From Isoetes taiwanensis (lineage: Eukaryota; Streptophyta; Lycopodiopsida; Isoetales; Isoetaceae): a stretch of 64,000 bases of DNA. Below are positions 45,990 through 57,739 of the stretch, piece by piece (within the stretch, counting starts at the first letter, position 1; each line of letters starts with the position of its first letter). The stretch covers positions 18,184,677 through 18,248,676 of the forward strand of contig JAJEKV010000011.1 of assembly GCA_021234155.1 (NCBI GenBank). Direction: 5' to 3'. The notes below the pieces were generated by a model. That model was not told where the DNA came from and did not search any database. It was given only the letters and a program-made list of their open reading frames with translations. The position numbers were made by a program, and so were the translations under genes.

Positions 45990-47204
45990 ACAAGTTTTCA
46001 AGCTTTCTAACGGATCAAGAAAAGATGCCTCGCGAAGAGTCAAAGTTTTGGGAGATGTATTGCACCAACATCATTAAGATTGCCAGTGACATGCGAAAGT
46101 GCCAAGTGGACGAGAATACCAAGTTGCTGGAACAATTTGATGCTTTTCGTAATAATGCCTCATCCATGTTCATGTCCCCTTTGGCACAAACAGAGAGCTA
46201 TCAAGCGAAGCCAGTATCATGGTGGGAACATTTTGGAGGCCAAACATTTGAATTACAAAAAAATGGCTCTTCAAGTGCTATATCAGGCAAGTACATTTTA
46301 GTTTCTTGCTTTTGTTTTCCTATTTGGTACTATAGTTTAATGCTAATTTTAATGCTTTTAGGATTGTTGTTCTAGTGCATGTGAGAGAAATTGGAGTGCG
46401 CACGCTCTTGCACATACAAAAAAAAAAAGGAATCGACTTAGACCTGCGCAATTGGAGCGCTTAATTTTTATACGGGAAAATTTAAGGCTCATGAGCAAAT
46501 TTGAAGCAAGGGCAAAATCAGAAAAGGATGTAAGCCATTCAAATGCACGAGCATTGGTTATCTGTGCTTATTTATTTTAAAATGACCCATATCATTTTCA
46601 TTTATCGATTTCATCATTGAGGATCCAATGCGTAATATATGCACAGGTCAATCCTCTCGAATTGATGAAAACTGATCCATCAAATTATATTGCTGCCTCT
46701 ATTGATGTGTTGACATAACAAGAAAGTGAATTAGAAAAAAAAAAATTTGCGGAAAACACCACGACTAAATGGATGACTAGAAGCCAAAGTAGAGTAGCTA
46801 CTGCTAGCACCTCTGTTGCGGCAATAAGGCCGTGCACGCGATCACAAAGGCAAAAAAGGAGGGGACGTGGGAGGGGGCGTGGAAGGGCTGATGTAAGCGC
46901 GATAAAAGAGGAAGAAGAGGAATGGGAGCAGGATTGTGAAGAAGAGGAGTCTGATCGCGAGCAAGATGTGGAGATAGATGAAGTTGAAAGTTCGACATCT
47001 GAAGAAAGTTGGATTGAGAGCAACGGAGATACTGTTTTGGGTAGGCAAATGAATTTTCTTTTGATACTTCTGAAATTATTAAATTACGTTCGCTGAAATT
47101 TTTGAAAATAAGTTTTAAATTTAAAGGTGCTGAAATTTCAGAATTTTAACATATAATATAATGTAACCTTAGGTGATGCGGAGGATATTTCAAGCATTAA
47201 CTAG
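45990..47204 (+). pseudogene. hAT-family transposase, C-terminal exons
   Basis: Four exons can be read: about 45990-46286, 46362-46529, 46647-47040 and 47173-47204, with a stop codon TAG at 47202. They encode the hAT C-terminal dimerisation region: WWEHFGG...LQKMALQVLYQ, then DCCSSACERNWS (family motif SSxCERNWS), HTKKKRNRL and RLIFIRENLRLM. An Arg/Gly-rich and acidic tail follows. Intron 1 (46287-46361) begins GCAAGT after CAG, a GC-AG intron with strong consensus. Introns 2 and 3 are GT-AG. All junctions keep phase. A single TAA at 46716-46718 interrupts exon 3; the same frame then continues for 108 codons. No N-terminal zinc finger or catalytic region is found upstream, so the gene is truncated. 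Confidence 0.82.
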
Positions 47205-48284
47205 AAGGAATATAAAGACGCATATAAAAAGGGAAGAAATGGCAGGTATGTGTGTCTATTTGTATATTTTCTGCCTTTCTATTTTCCATGGTTATGATGC
47301 TACAGCTTAAACCTCAATGGCAGTTAGATATTTCCAGATTTTGTTTGGACTTTGGAGCAATGGACTTCTTTTTTACATGCCTTGCATACTATGTGCAAAT
47401 ATCTTAAATGGAGCTTTGTGGAAAATTAAGAACATTGAGTGGGTGATTGCTGCATTTCAGTACTTGCACTGGCCATACACATCAAGTGGCATGTTTGCTA
47501 AAGATCTCATATCTAAATTTGTTAGATCTTTAATTTTTTTATATTGCCAAGCCTGGTATAGATCTAAAATCTAATGTTTTCATTTTGTTGGACCTGTGTT
47601 TTCATTGAATACCTTTGTAATTGCGAGTTTGTGATGGGTTTCATATTCTAGAGGAGAACTAATCTGTTAGCAGCTTGACAGGGGAGATTCAACATGGTTG
47701 ACGGCTTCATCAAAGGGAGCACAAGTAGGGGAATATTGTTCCAGTGCTGACAATCAATCCCTTTGGATGTTTAATGCCTTTAAGTTTCAATACTATTGCA
47801 ATCCAACTCATGCACTTTATTTTGAAAAATGTTTTAAACCTCTATGACAGTAAATTTTAACATGCGTGTAGTAGCTGCTAATGTGTTAGATAATTTCTTT
47901 AGGTTTTTGTGATGGTATAGTAAGGAATGAAATCTTGGTGGACTTTAGTATACCCCAAACTATTACATCAGACTTAGGCTTATATGTAATCTGCTATAAA
48001 ATATATGTTGAAGCTCCAAATTGTAAAATTGTATATATTAACACATAAACCTATAAGTTCAAAGTACTTTACATAAAAAACGTATGGTACATACTGTAAG
48101 TACGTTATAAGTACAGTGCCTCTCAACTTTTAACGTACTGAATAATTTTTATGCACGTCAAATTTCATGCAGTACATTATCACGTATCGTACCTTGAAAA
48201 TGTAAAATGCGTACGTAAGTACGTAAATACGGTACTACACTGCTCCTGACACTGGCTTCTTCTTGAGAAGGGAAGGGCTTTAGT
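47205..48284. other. Non-coding stretch with TACGTA-rich part
   Basis: No supported gene. Between about 48060 and 48235 GTAC, TACGTA and ACGTAC words are frequent, in both orientations. The origin is unclear. Confidence 0.35.
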
Positions 48285-48297
48285 GGCTCTGATACCA
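48285..48297 (-). other. Primer-binding site (tRNA-Met type), minus strand
   Basis: GGCTCTGATACCA is the complement of TGGTATCAGAGCC, the initiator tRNA-Met primer site. One base away, TGTCAATTC (48299) begins an LTR end. An LTR retroelement therefore once ran leftward from here; its body is not recognisable in the sequence to the left. Confidence 0.75.
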
Positions 48298-49447
48298 CTG
48301 TCAATTCTCATGGGCAGTATCAGTATGGGAATTTGACACCCAGAGGGTGTCAAAAGCAAAAAAATGTGTCAAAGAGACATCTTCCGTAGAGAAAATGTGT
48401 CAAAAGAGAATTTATAGTTTGATAAAATGCGTCAAAAGAGACTTTAAAAAAATTTAAATGTGTCATTTGACACACTAAAGAATATTAAGTGTGTCAAAAA
48501 AAATTAGAGCCCCAAATACACAAGAATTGTCTGTACAAGGCTTAATATATGTGTATACTTAATAATGCAAGAAGAATTAATATCTATCTTTTAAATTTGG
48601 ATTTTCCGGTTTGGTAGGAAACTTTTTAGAATTTTTGTTAAGCTATTTTCCTAAGGTTTTGATGGTTTTGGCAGCCGGTAAAAACTTCCGGCTATCCAAA
48701 AATCAAAAGAAGTTTTTGGTCTAATTTTTTCCCTTTTCGTATGATTTTATTTTTAGTGTGATTCTTGCGAAGAGGGTCGGTGCATGCCATGTGCCACGAT
48801 TACTAAGCCCAACTGTCGAGTTTATCTTCTGGCGGTGTTCTTAAGCCTGGCTCTTTGTTATCTTGATTCTCGGCCCATGGCAGGCATTGATGTTACGATG
48901 AGCAACAGCTGATTCCTGAAATACATAGAGCATACAAAATCCGACGACTGCTTGGTCACAAAGGTGTCTCAGGTAATTCCTTTGTCTCAGGTAGTTGCAT
49001 TTTTGCCATCTTTGCCTTCATGTCTTTAAACCCTCATTTTTAGAATTTGCTTTTCCGGATAAGGTCTCTCTCATGGCCAGACTTCGTTTGAGTGCATGCA
49101 ATCTTGGTGCCTGCGTTGTGGCAAGCATGCCACTGTGTGCAGATATCATAATGATATGCTCAGGCTACGGCATGGAGAGCATCGACATCCGGAGCTTTGT
49201 CTAATCAGCAACATCTTCCTTTATGAGTTCAGCCTTATGTGCTTTTGAAGTTTAGGATGTTTTTGAAGAATATCAGGTACAACTCCTCCTTCATAATCCT
49301 TTCTTTTTAAATGTATGTATCCATTTTTGCATTGATGATGGTATTGTTATACAACTATGTTAGATGTAGATCAAGCTGGCTAAACTTTCTGAAGCAATGG
49401 ATAAAGGAAATCATTTCCAGAACTATTCAATTTATCCTTGAATTATA

Positions 49448-49873
49448 TTGACTACTCCTGAGAATGCCATGCCTGAAGATTATGGACATTGTATGGACTG
49501 TTCTAAACATAAGAAAGAAGTAGTTAAGACAGAAGAGAGGAACATCAGGCAGGCATACATAGTTTCAATAATTAATAAAGGAATGGTAGTTTTTAAGTCC
49601 AAGAAACCACAGGCAAAACCGTTGTTAATTTACTATATCCAATCTCCATATGGCTCAGCCATTATAGAGGAGGAAAGAGGTTTATGGAAGCACATTCTTA
49701 TATATCAAGTTCTAGTTTTTAAAGCCAAGAAACCACAGGCAAAACCGTTGTCATTTTACTGTATCCAATCTCCATATGACTCAGCCATTATAGAGGATGA
49801 AAGAGGTTTATGGAAGCACATTCTCATATATCAAGGTTTAGCTTTATTCTTACTTTCTCCATTGCTCAATTAG
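49448..49873 (+). other. Open frame with internal 41-residue duplication
   Basis: A 141-codon frame inside the Helitron. Codons about 48-88 (FKSKKPQAKPLLIYYIQSPY and on) are repeated at about 89-129 with few changes (49590-49712 and 49713-49835). The opening triplet is TTG, not ATG. The frame is kept open across both repeats because the unit is a multiple of three. No known domain; coding status is doubtful. Confidence 0.4.
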
Positions 49874-51635
49874 TCCTTATATACTGCAAGCATTTCATAC
49901 TACAAAAACCTGAACCTTACATCTTCAGCAGGCCAAGTAGGCAGAGGTCAGAAAAATTAGCAATGATTCAAAGGTAGGTCTCTGCATGATAGAAAGTAGC
50001 CAGATAGGTAGAGGCTAGAAAAAATAGCAATGATTCAGAAGTAGGGCCAGTTTATATCATGATGTTATATTTTCTTTCCTTTACATTTTGGTTTTAATGT
50101 GCAGGCATTGGTGGTTTGAGACTGATTTTTCTGACAGCTCATTGCCTCTTTTCACTGTCTGTCGCATTGTATTCAATTGTTGGTAGTTGGTTGCTACTTT
50201 GTTTGATGCTTACATTAAATATGGATACTCTTCAGAATCCGAAATTTATGCTGCAACTCTTTATTTTCCAAAGCAATATGGTTCGCATATGGTTCTATCT
50301 GAATCAAGCCATCGAATCACATGACAGATTATGTTGATTCACTCTCTAGAGTGCTTTTGATTTATTCAGCATAAAGCACCCGAGGAGGTCACATTCCTGA
50401 CTATTTTAAGAGGTACGCAATACTATCATTATGAATAAAATATGTTTATCTCAATGATAGCAACTTGCTATAATAGTAACTGTTAAAGTGTCTATAGTCT
50501 TGCTTTAGAGTACATGCCAGCAAGTTGGCACTTTCCCATACAAAATGTCATTTGTTTCATGACACATGCTAGAAAGCTACATCTCAATGTTGGATCTCAA
50601 TAGCAGCACTATTTGTTTTGGACTTTTGTTCTCCAGACTTAAAGAAAACAGTTGCAATTAAAATCGCATATATTTTGTTATGGTACGATGTGGAATGTGC
50701 AACCTATCGCTTTTAAGCTTCTAATTACAGGTCAAGTTCCATGACCAGAATGCAGACCTTATCAAATGTCTCATCAGGAAACATTAAGAAAGAGAGGTGC
50801 ATTTGCCTCCCTTGGCACCACAACAATCCTACCTTTGTTGGCAAGTTTAGTGAATGCTTTTGAGATATGTCTCGACAGCCTTTGATGCAATAGATGCATC
50901 TCTTTCTGCCGTGGTTCAAGATGGAGAGATTATCTATAGGTCCCAACGTTGTTGTTTTGAAGGTCATTGGGTTAAAGAAGAGTGACTTTCCTTCAGGATG
51001 CATGTCGAAATTTTTCCCTTTTAGCAATTTTTGGCATGCATGCCACAATTGCTCTAATAATTTGCTATTCATGCCAGTTCGCAGACCTTAAAGTGATTGT
51101 TTGAAGAGTGTGCTACAAGATTTGCTATGAAGTGGTGGGTCTATTTGTATGTCTGACACTTCTCAACTTTAGCTTCTTTTATATAAGGATCTTAATCTTC
51201 TTTTGCAGGCTCTTACGTGCAAGGATCTTATGGTTTTTCTTCAATGCAGATATCACATATATTCGGTGTGGTTATATAAGTATTGTGTTTCTACAAAGCT
51301 TATCGGTTCTGGAGTTGAGGTTGGTTGAAGCAGGAAGTAACAAATCAATGTCAATGAAAGTTTAACTCCTTTGGGAGGTACGCCTGCTGTCAAGAATGTT
51401 CTTTCATTTTCAAATGTTTTCTTCACTTTATTTCTGCATACAATTGTCACCTAGCTAATATTTCTAGAGCTTCATGTTATGTACTTTGTTTCATTTAGAT
51501 TTCAAAAAATTATCGATAAACAACATTAATTGCATACTCCTTGATGTATGCAGAGTTTTGTGGGACATCATGGACTGATACATATGACAGGGAGGGTGGG
51601 TCTAAATATGGTGGGGTTTAATGGGAGCTATTGTT

Positions 51636-51785
51636 TTTGAACTAAACTATGGCGGTTTATGTCTATATCCTCATGCTTGATACACAGATCTGCATGATGC
51701 TTTGGGAGCTTTTGATTTCAATCCAACTATGGTGGTTTATGTCTATCTTCATGCTTGATGCATAGATCTAAATGACACTTTGGAA
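51636..51785 (+). repeat. Diverged tandem duplication of about 80 bp
   Basis: The block GGCGGTTTATGTCTATATCC and its continuation to TTTGGGA recur about 80 bp later with a few substitutions and a 3-bp deletion. Confidence 0.65.
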
Positions 51786-52363
51786 CATACGAGACTCTGT
51801 TAGCTATAGAGACAAGTTTGTATTACATGTAACATGCATCAACTACTCATTGCTGGCATCATATAATTTCTCCTTTCATGTATAAGCAACTCCTTATGCA
51901 CAAACCTGTTGCATGATTTCTCTACTCAAGTGTTATGATTGCAACAGTTGTTCTAACATTGTGAAATACTTATGTTGAATCCTATATGACAATATAGCTT
52001 TGAGGTATTTATAAGCACCGAGGCACAAACCATATATAGTTATAAGTGCACATGATTGTAGAAATAGCAGTGGCATAGTAGAGGAGAACACGTAACATCT
52101 CAAATCGGTCAGGTTGTTACATGATGTTCTTTCCAATTTGTCCAAGCCCTTTTCTTCTTTTCAAAGTGCTGCCTCCTAAAAACTCAGAGACAAAATTCAA
52201 GCTTCCAAAGTGAGACAACATTTAACCATCGAAAGCAAGCTGCTTGAGTTCATTGTGGATATTGAGACATATAGCACAAATTGCATTGTTGAAGTTTGAT
52301 TCATTTGGGCAGGTATGATTTGTGATATTGCTCATGCACATGGCTTCTCATTTTGCGGATGGA

Positions 52364-52477
52364 TTGAATACCTATAGTGGCTTCCAGAAATAATTGTGCA
52401 ACTAGCAAGGTTTAGCAATCTTGAATACCTATAGTGGCTTCCAGAAATAATTGTGCAACTAGCAAGGTTTAGCAATC
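52364..52477 (+). repeat. Perfect 57-bp tandem duplication
   Basis: 52364-52420 (TTGAATACCTATAGTGGCTT and on) is repeated exactly at 52421-52477. Confidence 0.95.
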
Positions 52478-53934
52478 TCTCGCAAATATATTTTGCTTAG
52501 ATTCATGATGATTATCCCTTCCAGATTTTAAAGATACTTTCAGGCTTCTTATCTTCACATGTGTGGTTGCAGCTAAGGAGTCTCTTCAGTGAATCACACA
52601 TGGTTGCAGCATGAGTCTCTTTAGAAGTCTCTTCCAATTGAGTGGTTTCATATTTAATTATTTGTTCCAATTGAGCACTCATTATCTTCTAAGGCTTTAT
52701 CTGCTTAGTCTTGGTTGTTTAGGCAAAACATAGCCGAATGTCTACAATGTGTTGCATGACATCCATTTTGACGTTAGACATAGGCAAATGATGTCAACTA
52801 AAGCAAATGATGTCTGGACTTAGAAAAATTAAATCCGATCTCTTTTGGATGTTGGCTTTGGTGGCGGTACCAATCTTTTGGTTTCAAGACCATAATCTCG
52901 GAAGAATCCCATCGTATCTTAACTTCACAGTGCATTAGGAGGATAGGTTGTATCTTTTTACAATTGGAGCTACTTCATTACATGATCGGAACACCAATGT
53001 TTTCTTCAATAAAGTGGAGTTGTCTTAATGCTATGAAGAACGAATTAGTGATAAGGAAGGGTTTGGGTGGATTCCAAGTTCAGTTTCCATATATAGTTCG
53101 TTTTATTTTCTCCACATAAGGTCTCAATATGTTAAATATGCAAGGGCACATATCTATGCACATGCAAATGTTAGAAAATGTTATGACTACATGCAAATGT
53201 TAGAAAATGTCATTACTATGTGGATTAAACGAATTGTTGAGACTTCTTTCATATCTACATTTACTTGAAATTTAGTTACTCTTTATTTCATTAACAACCA
53301 CAAATACTTGAAATTTCACAATTTGGTTGCTTTGTTGCTAAGCCCGGCAACGCCGGGCACTGTTACTAGTTCAATAGAATTTTTCATTTTCCTTATATTT
53401 ATATAAACTTATCTTTCATAGCAAAATTCATATTGTAATCTTTTTCTTGTAGAATTTCAAATTATTTTCTTCATTTGATAACATAAAAAAAAGTGTGTCA
53501 ATGGTGTTCCCAACGCATCAAATGAGACACAAAAAATTTGGAAGTGTGTCAATTGACACACTCAATTTTAAAAAGCGTGTCATAAGAAATATAATAAATA
53601 AGTTGAATTTCCCACACTGGGCAGTATCCTCCAATAGCCCAAGCTTTCAAATCCAAATGGACCTGATTCTCTTGCACACACTGTGATGAGTTCAGATAAC
53701 TCAGAGCACCTCTATGGAATCAGAGTGACCTGGGATTAATCCGATCCCAGATGCTTCAGTCCGATCTACACGCCAAGCACCGCCTTTCTCCATTCTGATT
53801 CTCCTTTTGCAATCCGTTGCTTTTCTCTGATATAGCCCATTATCATGGCGGTTCGTTTCTAGCCGTCTGTTTGGCTGTTAGGATTGACTCCACCTGGAGG
53901 ATTGTGCATGTGATTTGATGCTCAATGCAAGGAG

Positions 53935-54236
53935 TGTTGGGGTGGTCACCACTCACCACTCACCACACTCACCACTATTGAGGTGGTATAGGAGATCGTA
54001 TACTGTATATGGAGTGGTATACGCACATGCACGCGTGCAGGATATTTGCACGTATGCATTGTTGAGGCATTATCATCACTGTGTTGTCTGGGCAGAGAGA
54101 GAAGAACAGAGAGACGGTGTATTGAGAGAGAGTATTTTGCTTGATCTAGCTATGGAGATGATGTTGATTTGGAAAATTGAAGCTTGGAGTATTGGTTTTC
54201 CATCCTTCTTGCAAGGTTAGAGTTCAAGCTCTAACA
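53935..54236 (+). repeat. 5' LTR
   Basis: 302 bp, starting TGTTGGGGTGGTCACC and ending GCTCTAACA. It begins with a CACCACTCACCAC microsatellite and contains GTATACTGTATATGGAGTGG, possibly promoter sequence. It differs from the 3' LTR by scattered substitutions and small indels. Confidence 0.93.
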
Positions 54237-54252
54237 ATTTGGCGACCATGGT
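54237..54252 (+). other. Probable primer-binding site
   Basis: ATTTGGCGACCATGG follows the 5' LTR directly. The TGGCGACC form, distinct from the tRNA-Met site, is like the sites of plant Tat/Athila-type elements. The tRNA partner was not verified. Confidence 0.55.
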
Positions 54253-54427
54253 GCTCGACAGACCACTGATAGGCAAGAATTTCCATTGGAAAAGGAGTTG
54301 TTACCATTTGTATTGGTGATCGTCGGTAAAGAACGACACCATTGAGCAATGAGCAATTTCTTTGTGTGAAGGGGATTTTGCCGTAAGTGATTTGCGGGGC
54401 AAAATTTGACAAGGGGAGCATAGTTTT

Positions 54428-56082
54428 ATGCCCAAGAAAAGTAAGAAGGATATCCCACCAAGCTCCATCATAACAAGAACGGGACTGGTGAGTCAATCTT
54501 TGGGCTCAAAATTGCATCAAGATTCAATTTCGTTTTCAGATTTGGGAGCAGATCTGGGGTCTAATTCTCTGATCCTGGAGGTTTTGATTCCATTTACCGA
54601 TCTAGAAGGTAATCCAATTTCGTTTTTCAAATTGAAGGGAGATTCAATTTCGTTTTTTGAATTTCAAGAAACCCAAGAACAGGCAGAGATGGCTGTATTA
54701 CCACCTATGGTATGGGGTTTTCAGACAATGGGGATTCCAAAATTTGATGATCTGGTGGATCGGGATCCTTTGAAGCATATTGTGAAGTTTGAGAGGTATT
54801 GCTAGCAATGTAAGTTACCGATTGCTGATTACTTGCTTTGGTTTCATAGTTCTTTGCAAGATTCAGTGGAGGAATGGGCACAAACCCAGCCAGATACTAT
54901 GACATATCAGGAATTAAAGGAAGCATTCATTGCTAATTATCAAGAAGTTCATGATAAGGATAAGACTATGGAAAGGTGGACAAATTTCACAAAAAAAGAA
55001 GATGAATCAATTAGAGAGTGTACTCAGAGGTACATTGCGGTTCTCAAAGCCGTGGTTCATTGGAAGATAGCAAGGAATGGTATGTAAAGGGGCTGAAACG
55101 AGCTATTGCTCATAAGGTGAAGGCTAAACATCCTACAACATTGTTAGAGGCACAAAAGTATGCTCTCAAGGCTGAAGATAAGTTGGGATACATTCATGAA
55201 GTTGCTGCTCCAGAGCATAAAACAGAGGATATTGCAGCCAAGATTTCTAAGCTTACAATTGGTGAAAAGCCAAGGGAGGTTCAGTTTATTACTTGTGAGT
55301 ATTGTGGGTCTATTGGACATTCTGAGACTACATGTAGATTGCTGAAATTCTACCCAATATGCCAAATAAAAGGTCATAATGATCAAGAATGTAGGGAGAA
55401 GAGATTCTTTGAGAGGGCCAATCCGGTATTTGCTGCTATGCAATAAGCACCACCTATTCCTATTCAACCAATGCAAGCAGCACCTATCATGCCACAAGTG
55501 TCAATGATGCCACAAGCTCCAATTGCCCAACAACCTCCAATCGGTTCCACACAAATGGTGCAGCTAAAACAGGGATGGTATCCAAGTAAGGCTCATTTGT
55601 ATTGCAAGTTATGTGATAAATTCAAGCATGATGAGAGTACTTGTTGGAAAATTCATGGGAAACCAGAATGGGCAACCAACAAATATCCACCAAGGCAGCA
55701 AGTGTTTGAATCAGTACCTCTTCCTAATAATGATGTTCGCATTCAAGATGCAAAGTACATTGATAATTCTCAAGTTAAGGCTCTTATTGAGGAGTTTAAG
55801 AAGCAAGAGAAGGCAAAATCAGTAGTAAATTGTGGATTTGTTGAGGTGGAGAATGATCCATTTCAGCAAGAAGAAGAGATTGGAGAAGTAAATGCGGTTA
55901 CAAGATCACAAAAGATGGTTCAAGAACCAAGAGTAGTGCCAATTGCGGAGAAGACTAAGACCTCTTTTCTAACGGCTTTGAAGGAACAAGCTTTGAAGGT
56001 GTCAGCACCTAAGAAGGTGCAAGCCCACAGAACAGTTTTAGTCTATAGAAGAAAATCAGCCCATAGTGATGCCTCCTATGGT
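54428..56082 (+). pseudogene. Ty3 gag (broken)
   Basis: Starts MPKKSKKDIPPSS at 54428. The gag core follows (FDDLVDRDPLKHIVKFERYC, stop at 54803, LLWFHSSLQDSVEEWAQTQP). A frameshift near 55075 leads into 55080-55446 with Cys/His knuckles (CEYCGSIGHSETTC and CQIKGHNDQEC). After a TAA at 55444 a Pro/Gln-rich region and a third Cys/His motif (CKLCDKFKHDESTC) follow. No single frame codes the whole protein. Confidence 0.85.
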
Positions 56083-56089
56083 GGATGAG

Positions 56090-56610
56090 GAAATTCAAAA
56101 TAAAGATGATGTGATCAGCCAAGTTTTGGCCACTAAAGTTACACTTACTCTTGAGCAATTGATGCGTTATTCTCCAAATTTGTTGCAAGAGTTAGAGGGA
56201 AGAGCAAAATCAGAAATTTCAGTCCGACAAATCATCTCAAATGATACCAATAAGAGTAGAATGGAGCCATCAACCCAGAAACCAAGGATTCAGGGTCATT
56301 TCCGGCAGTGGAGTGAATGTAATGCCTTACCATATAATGCTTCAAGTTGGATTAAAAATGATGGAACCAACAACTATGATGCTCAAAGCATTCAATCAAA
56401 TGAAGGTGCAGCCTATGGGAGTCATAACAAATGTCTATGGGAGCAAAGTTTATGAGGTGGAAGAAATCTTGGATTTCATAGTTTTGAAATTTCTAGAGAG
56501 TGTGCATGCTGAAACTTATACTTGCTGAGTCGTACATGGTTAGATGCTGTACAAGCTGAGATTTCATGGAGGAAGCGTGAAATGAACATCTTTCAAGGGG
56601 AACACAAGGT
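56090..56610 (+). pseudogene. Ty3 aspartic protease region, active-site Asp missing
   Basis: In the frame of 56241-56525 the segment VISGSGVNVMPYHIMLQVGL matches the protease start of plant Athila/Tat-type elements, which have ...DSGSxVNVMP. Here the catalytic Asp codon is absent between Ile and Ser. KAFNQMKVQPMGVI and DFIVLKF follow, then after a stop SRTWLDAVQAEISWRKREM. Confidence 0.75.
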
Positions 56611-57029
56611 TACTATAGATCATCCTCTGAAATCAGCAAAAGGTACCTTTCTTTGCAATTCTTCTTTGAGCAGCCCGCAGTTAGAAATCAATAAAGAGAA
56701 TGCCATGGTGTCAGGGCAACAAGGTCTTAGTTGTTTTCATGTCTTAGAAGTGGGTGACAAGGAAGATAATACTTTGTACAAGTGGTTAAAAGGTACCCAA
56801 ATTTCAGAAATATGTCATTTACAACAGCAAGTTGCAGATAAGTATATCCAAAGACTTGAAAGTATTGGTGAAGGTGAGTTACAAGATACTCTTGTAAACA
56901 TGCAGGAGGAGTCCATTCAAAGACCCATTGCTGAGACTTTATTTCAGCAAGGTATTGATCAAGATCAAGTAGAGATGTTGATTTTGACATCAAGCATGGA
57001 TGGGGTAAACAGAAATCAGCCCACTATAC

Positions 57030-57440
57030 AAGGACAAATGTATTTTGATGGTGCATTTTCTAAGCTCAAGAGTTATGGAGGTGTAGGAGTATTTCTGATA
57101 TATGGGCATAAGAAGAAGATTGTTACATTGAGTATGCCATGCAATGCAAGCAGTAATAATGAGGCTGAATATCATGCACTTATTCAAGGGATGACTTTGG
57201 CAAAGAAGAAGCATGTTGATTGTTTGACTATTTTTTGAGACTCTTTATTGGTGTGTCAACAATTTATGGATCAATTTCAGGTTTTAAGTGCTAATTTGAG
57301 AGCCTTACCATGGATTTGAAGTCCTATTTTCAGTAGTGCATTGTGGTATATGTTCCAAGAGAACAAAACAGTGTGGCGGATGCTTTAGCACAATCGGCAA
57401 CGGTGCAAGCAGCTTGGTGGCATGCACACATTCTGGAGGA
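57030..57440 (+). pseudogene. Additional RNase H domain, upstream of RT
   Basis: YFDGAFSKLKSYGGVGVFL (first catalytic Asp), NNEAEYHALIQGM (Glu), then a TGA at 57236 exactly where a Gly precedes Asp-Ser (DSLLVCQQ). After a frame change, QNSVADALAQSA supplies the last Asp. The motif set is that of the second, plant-type RNase H found in Tat-clade elements. In the Tat elements I know it lies after RT; here it lies before RT. Confidence 0.8.
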
Positions 57441-57469
57441 TGAGGTAAATCAGATCAGTCCATGTTCAC

Positions 57470-57692
57470 CAAGTCATCACAGTCACCACATGCACCACAT
57501 TCATCACAGTCATCACATGCACCACATCCATTACAGTCACCACAGTCATCACACGCACCACATTCATCACACTCACCACATTCACCACAGTTACCACGTT
57601 CACCACAGTCACCACATGCACCACAGTCATCACAGTTACCACAGTCACCACACTCACCACAGTCACCACATTCATCACAATCACCACATTCC
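57470..57692 (+). repeat. 9-bp-period CAY-rich minisatellite (His-rich)
   Basis: About 220 bp of CACCACAGT/CATCACATG units. In the polyprotein frame it encodes His-His-x triplets (HHSHHMHHI). Other frames on both strands are also open, because stop words cannot form easily in CAY repeats. The antisense reads as a Cys/Asp/Gly repeat. It sits between the extra RNase H and RT. Similar CACCACTCACCAC words start each LTR of this element. Confidence 0.9.
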
Positions 57693-57739
57693 GTCAAGAA
57701 CATCAATATTTCTCAAGGAAATCAAGAAGAATTGGTTAC

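Larger units (their letters stand above)
48583..53369 (+). mobile_element. Helitron, non-autonomous
   Basis: The 3' end has hairpin GCCCGGC-AAC-GCCGGGC (53342-53358), seven bases and CTAG (53366-53369) followed by T. This is the same layout as the Helitron at 16441. The best 5' end is A|TCTATCTTTTAAATTTGG at 48583, which is less certain. The 4.8-kb interior lacks Rep/helicase. It contains short open frames (48995-49204, 49448-49873, minus 50725-51072) that may be captured gene pieces but are unrecognised, plus three local duplications. Confidence 0.68.
48322..53618. mobile_element. Mutator-like DNA element with GTGTCA subterminal repeats, interrupted by a Helitron
   Basis: Termini AGTATGGGAA (48322) and its inverted partner AGTGTGGGAA (ending at 53618) are flanked by the 10-bp duplication GGGCAGTATC (48312-48321 and 53619-53628). 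Both ends carry repeated GTGTCA/TGACAC words: left at about 48346, 48367, 48391, 48428, 48459 and 48491; right at about 53495, 53528, 53545 and 53578. A GTGTCA(A/T)TTGACACAC palindrome is present in each end. A 9-11-bp TSD points to a Mutator-like element. Without the Helitron it would be only about 510 bp, i.e. non-autonomous. Confidence 0.75.
48299..53890 (-). repeat. LTR fragment split by a DNA transposon
   Basis: 48299-48321 and 53619 to about 53890 join into one LTR (minus strand) once the element 48322-53618 is removed. The far LTR end is not precisely defined. Confidence 0.5.

Noticed and set aside
57470-57692. CRISPR-like array
   Set aside because: The repeats are 9-bp units without spacers; this is a minisatellite in a plant retroelement.
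57455-57706. Minus-strand Cys/Asp/Gly-repeat open frame
   Set aside because: It is the antisense of the CAY minisatellite, which lacks stop words in several frames. There is no start context or gene structure.
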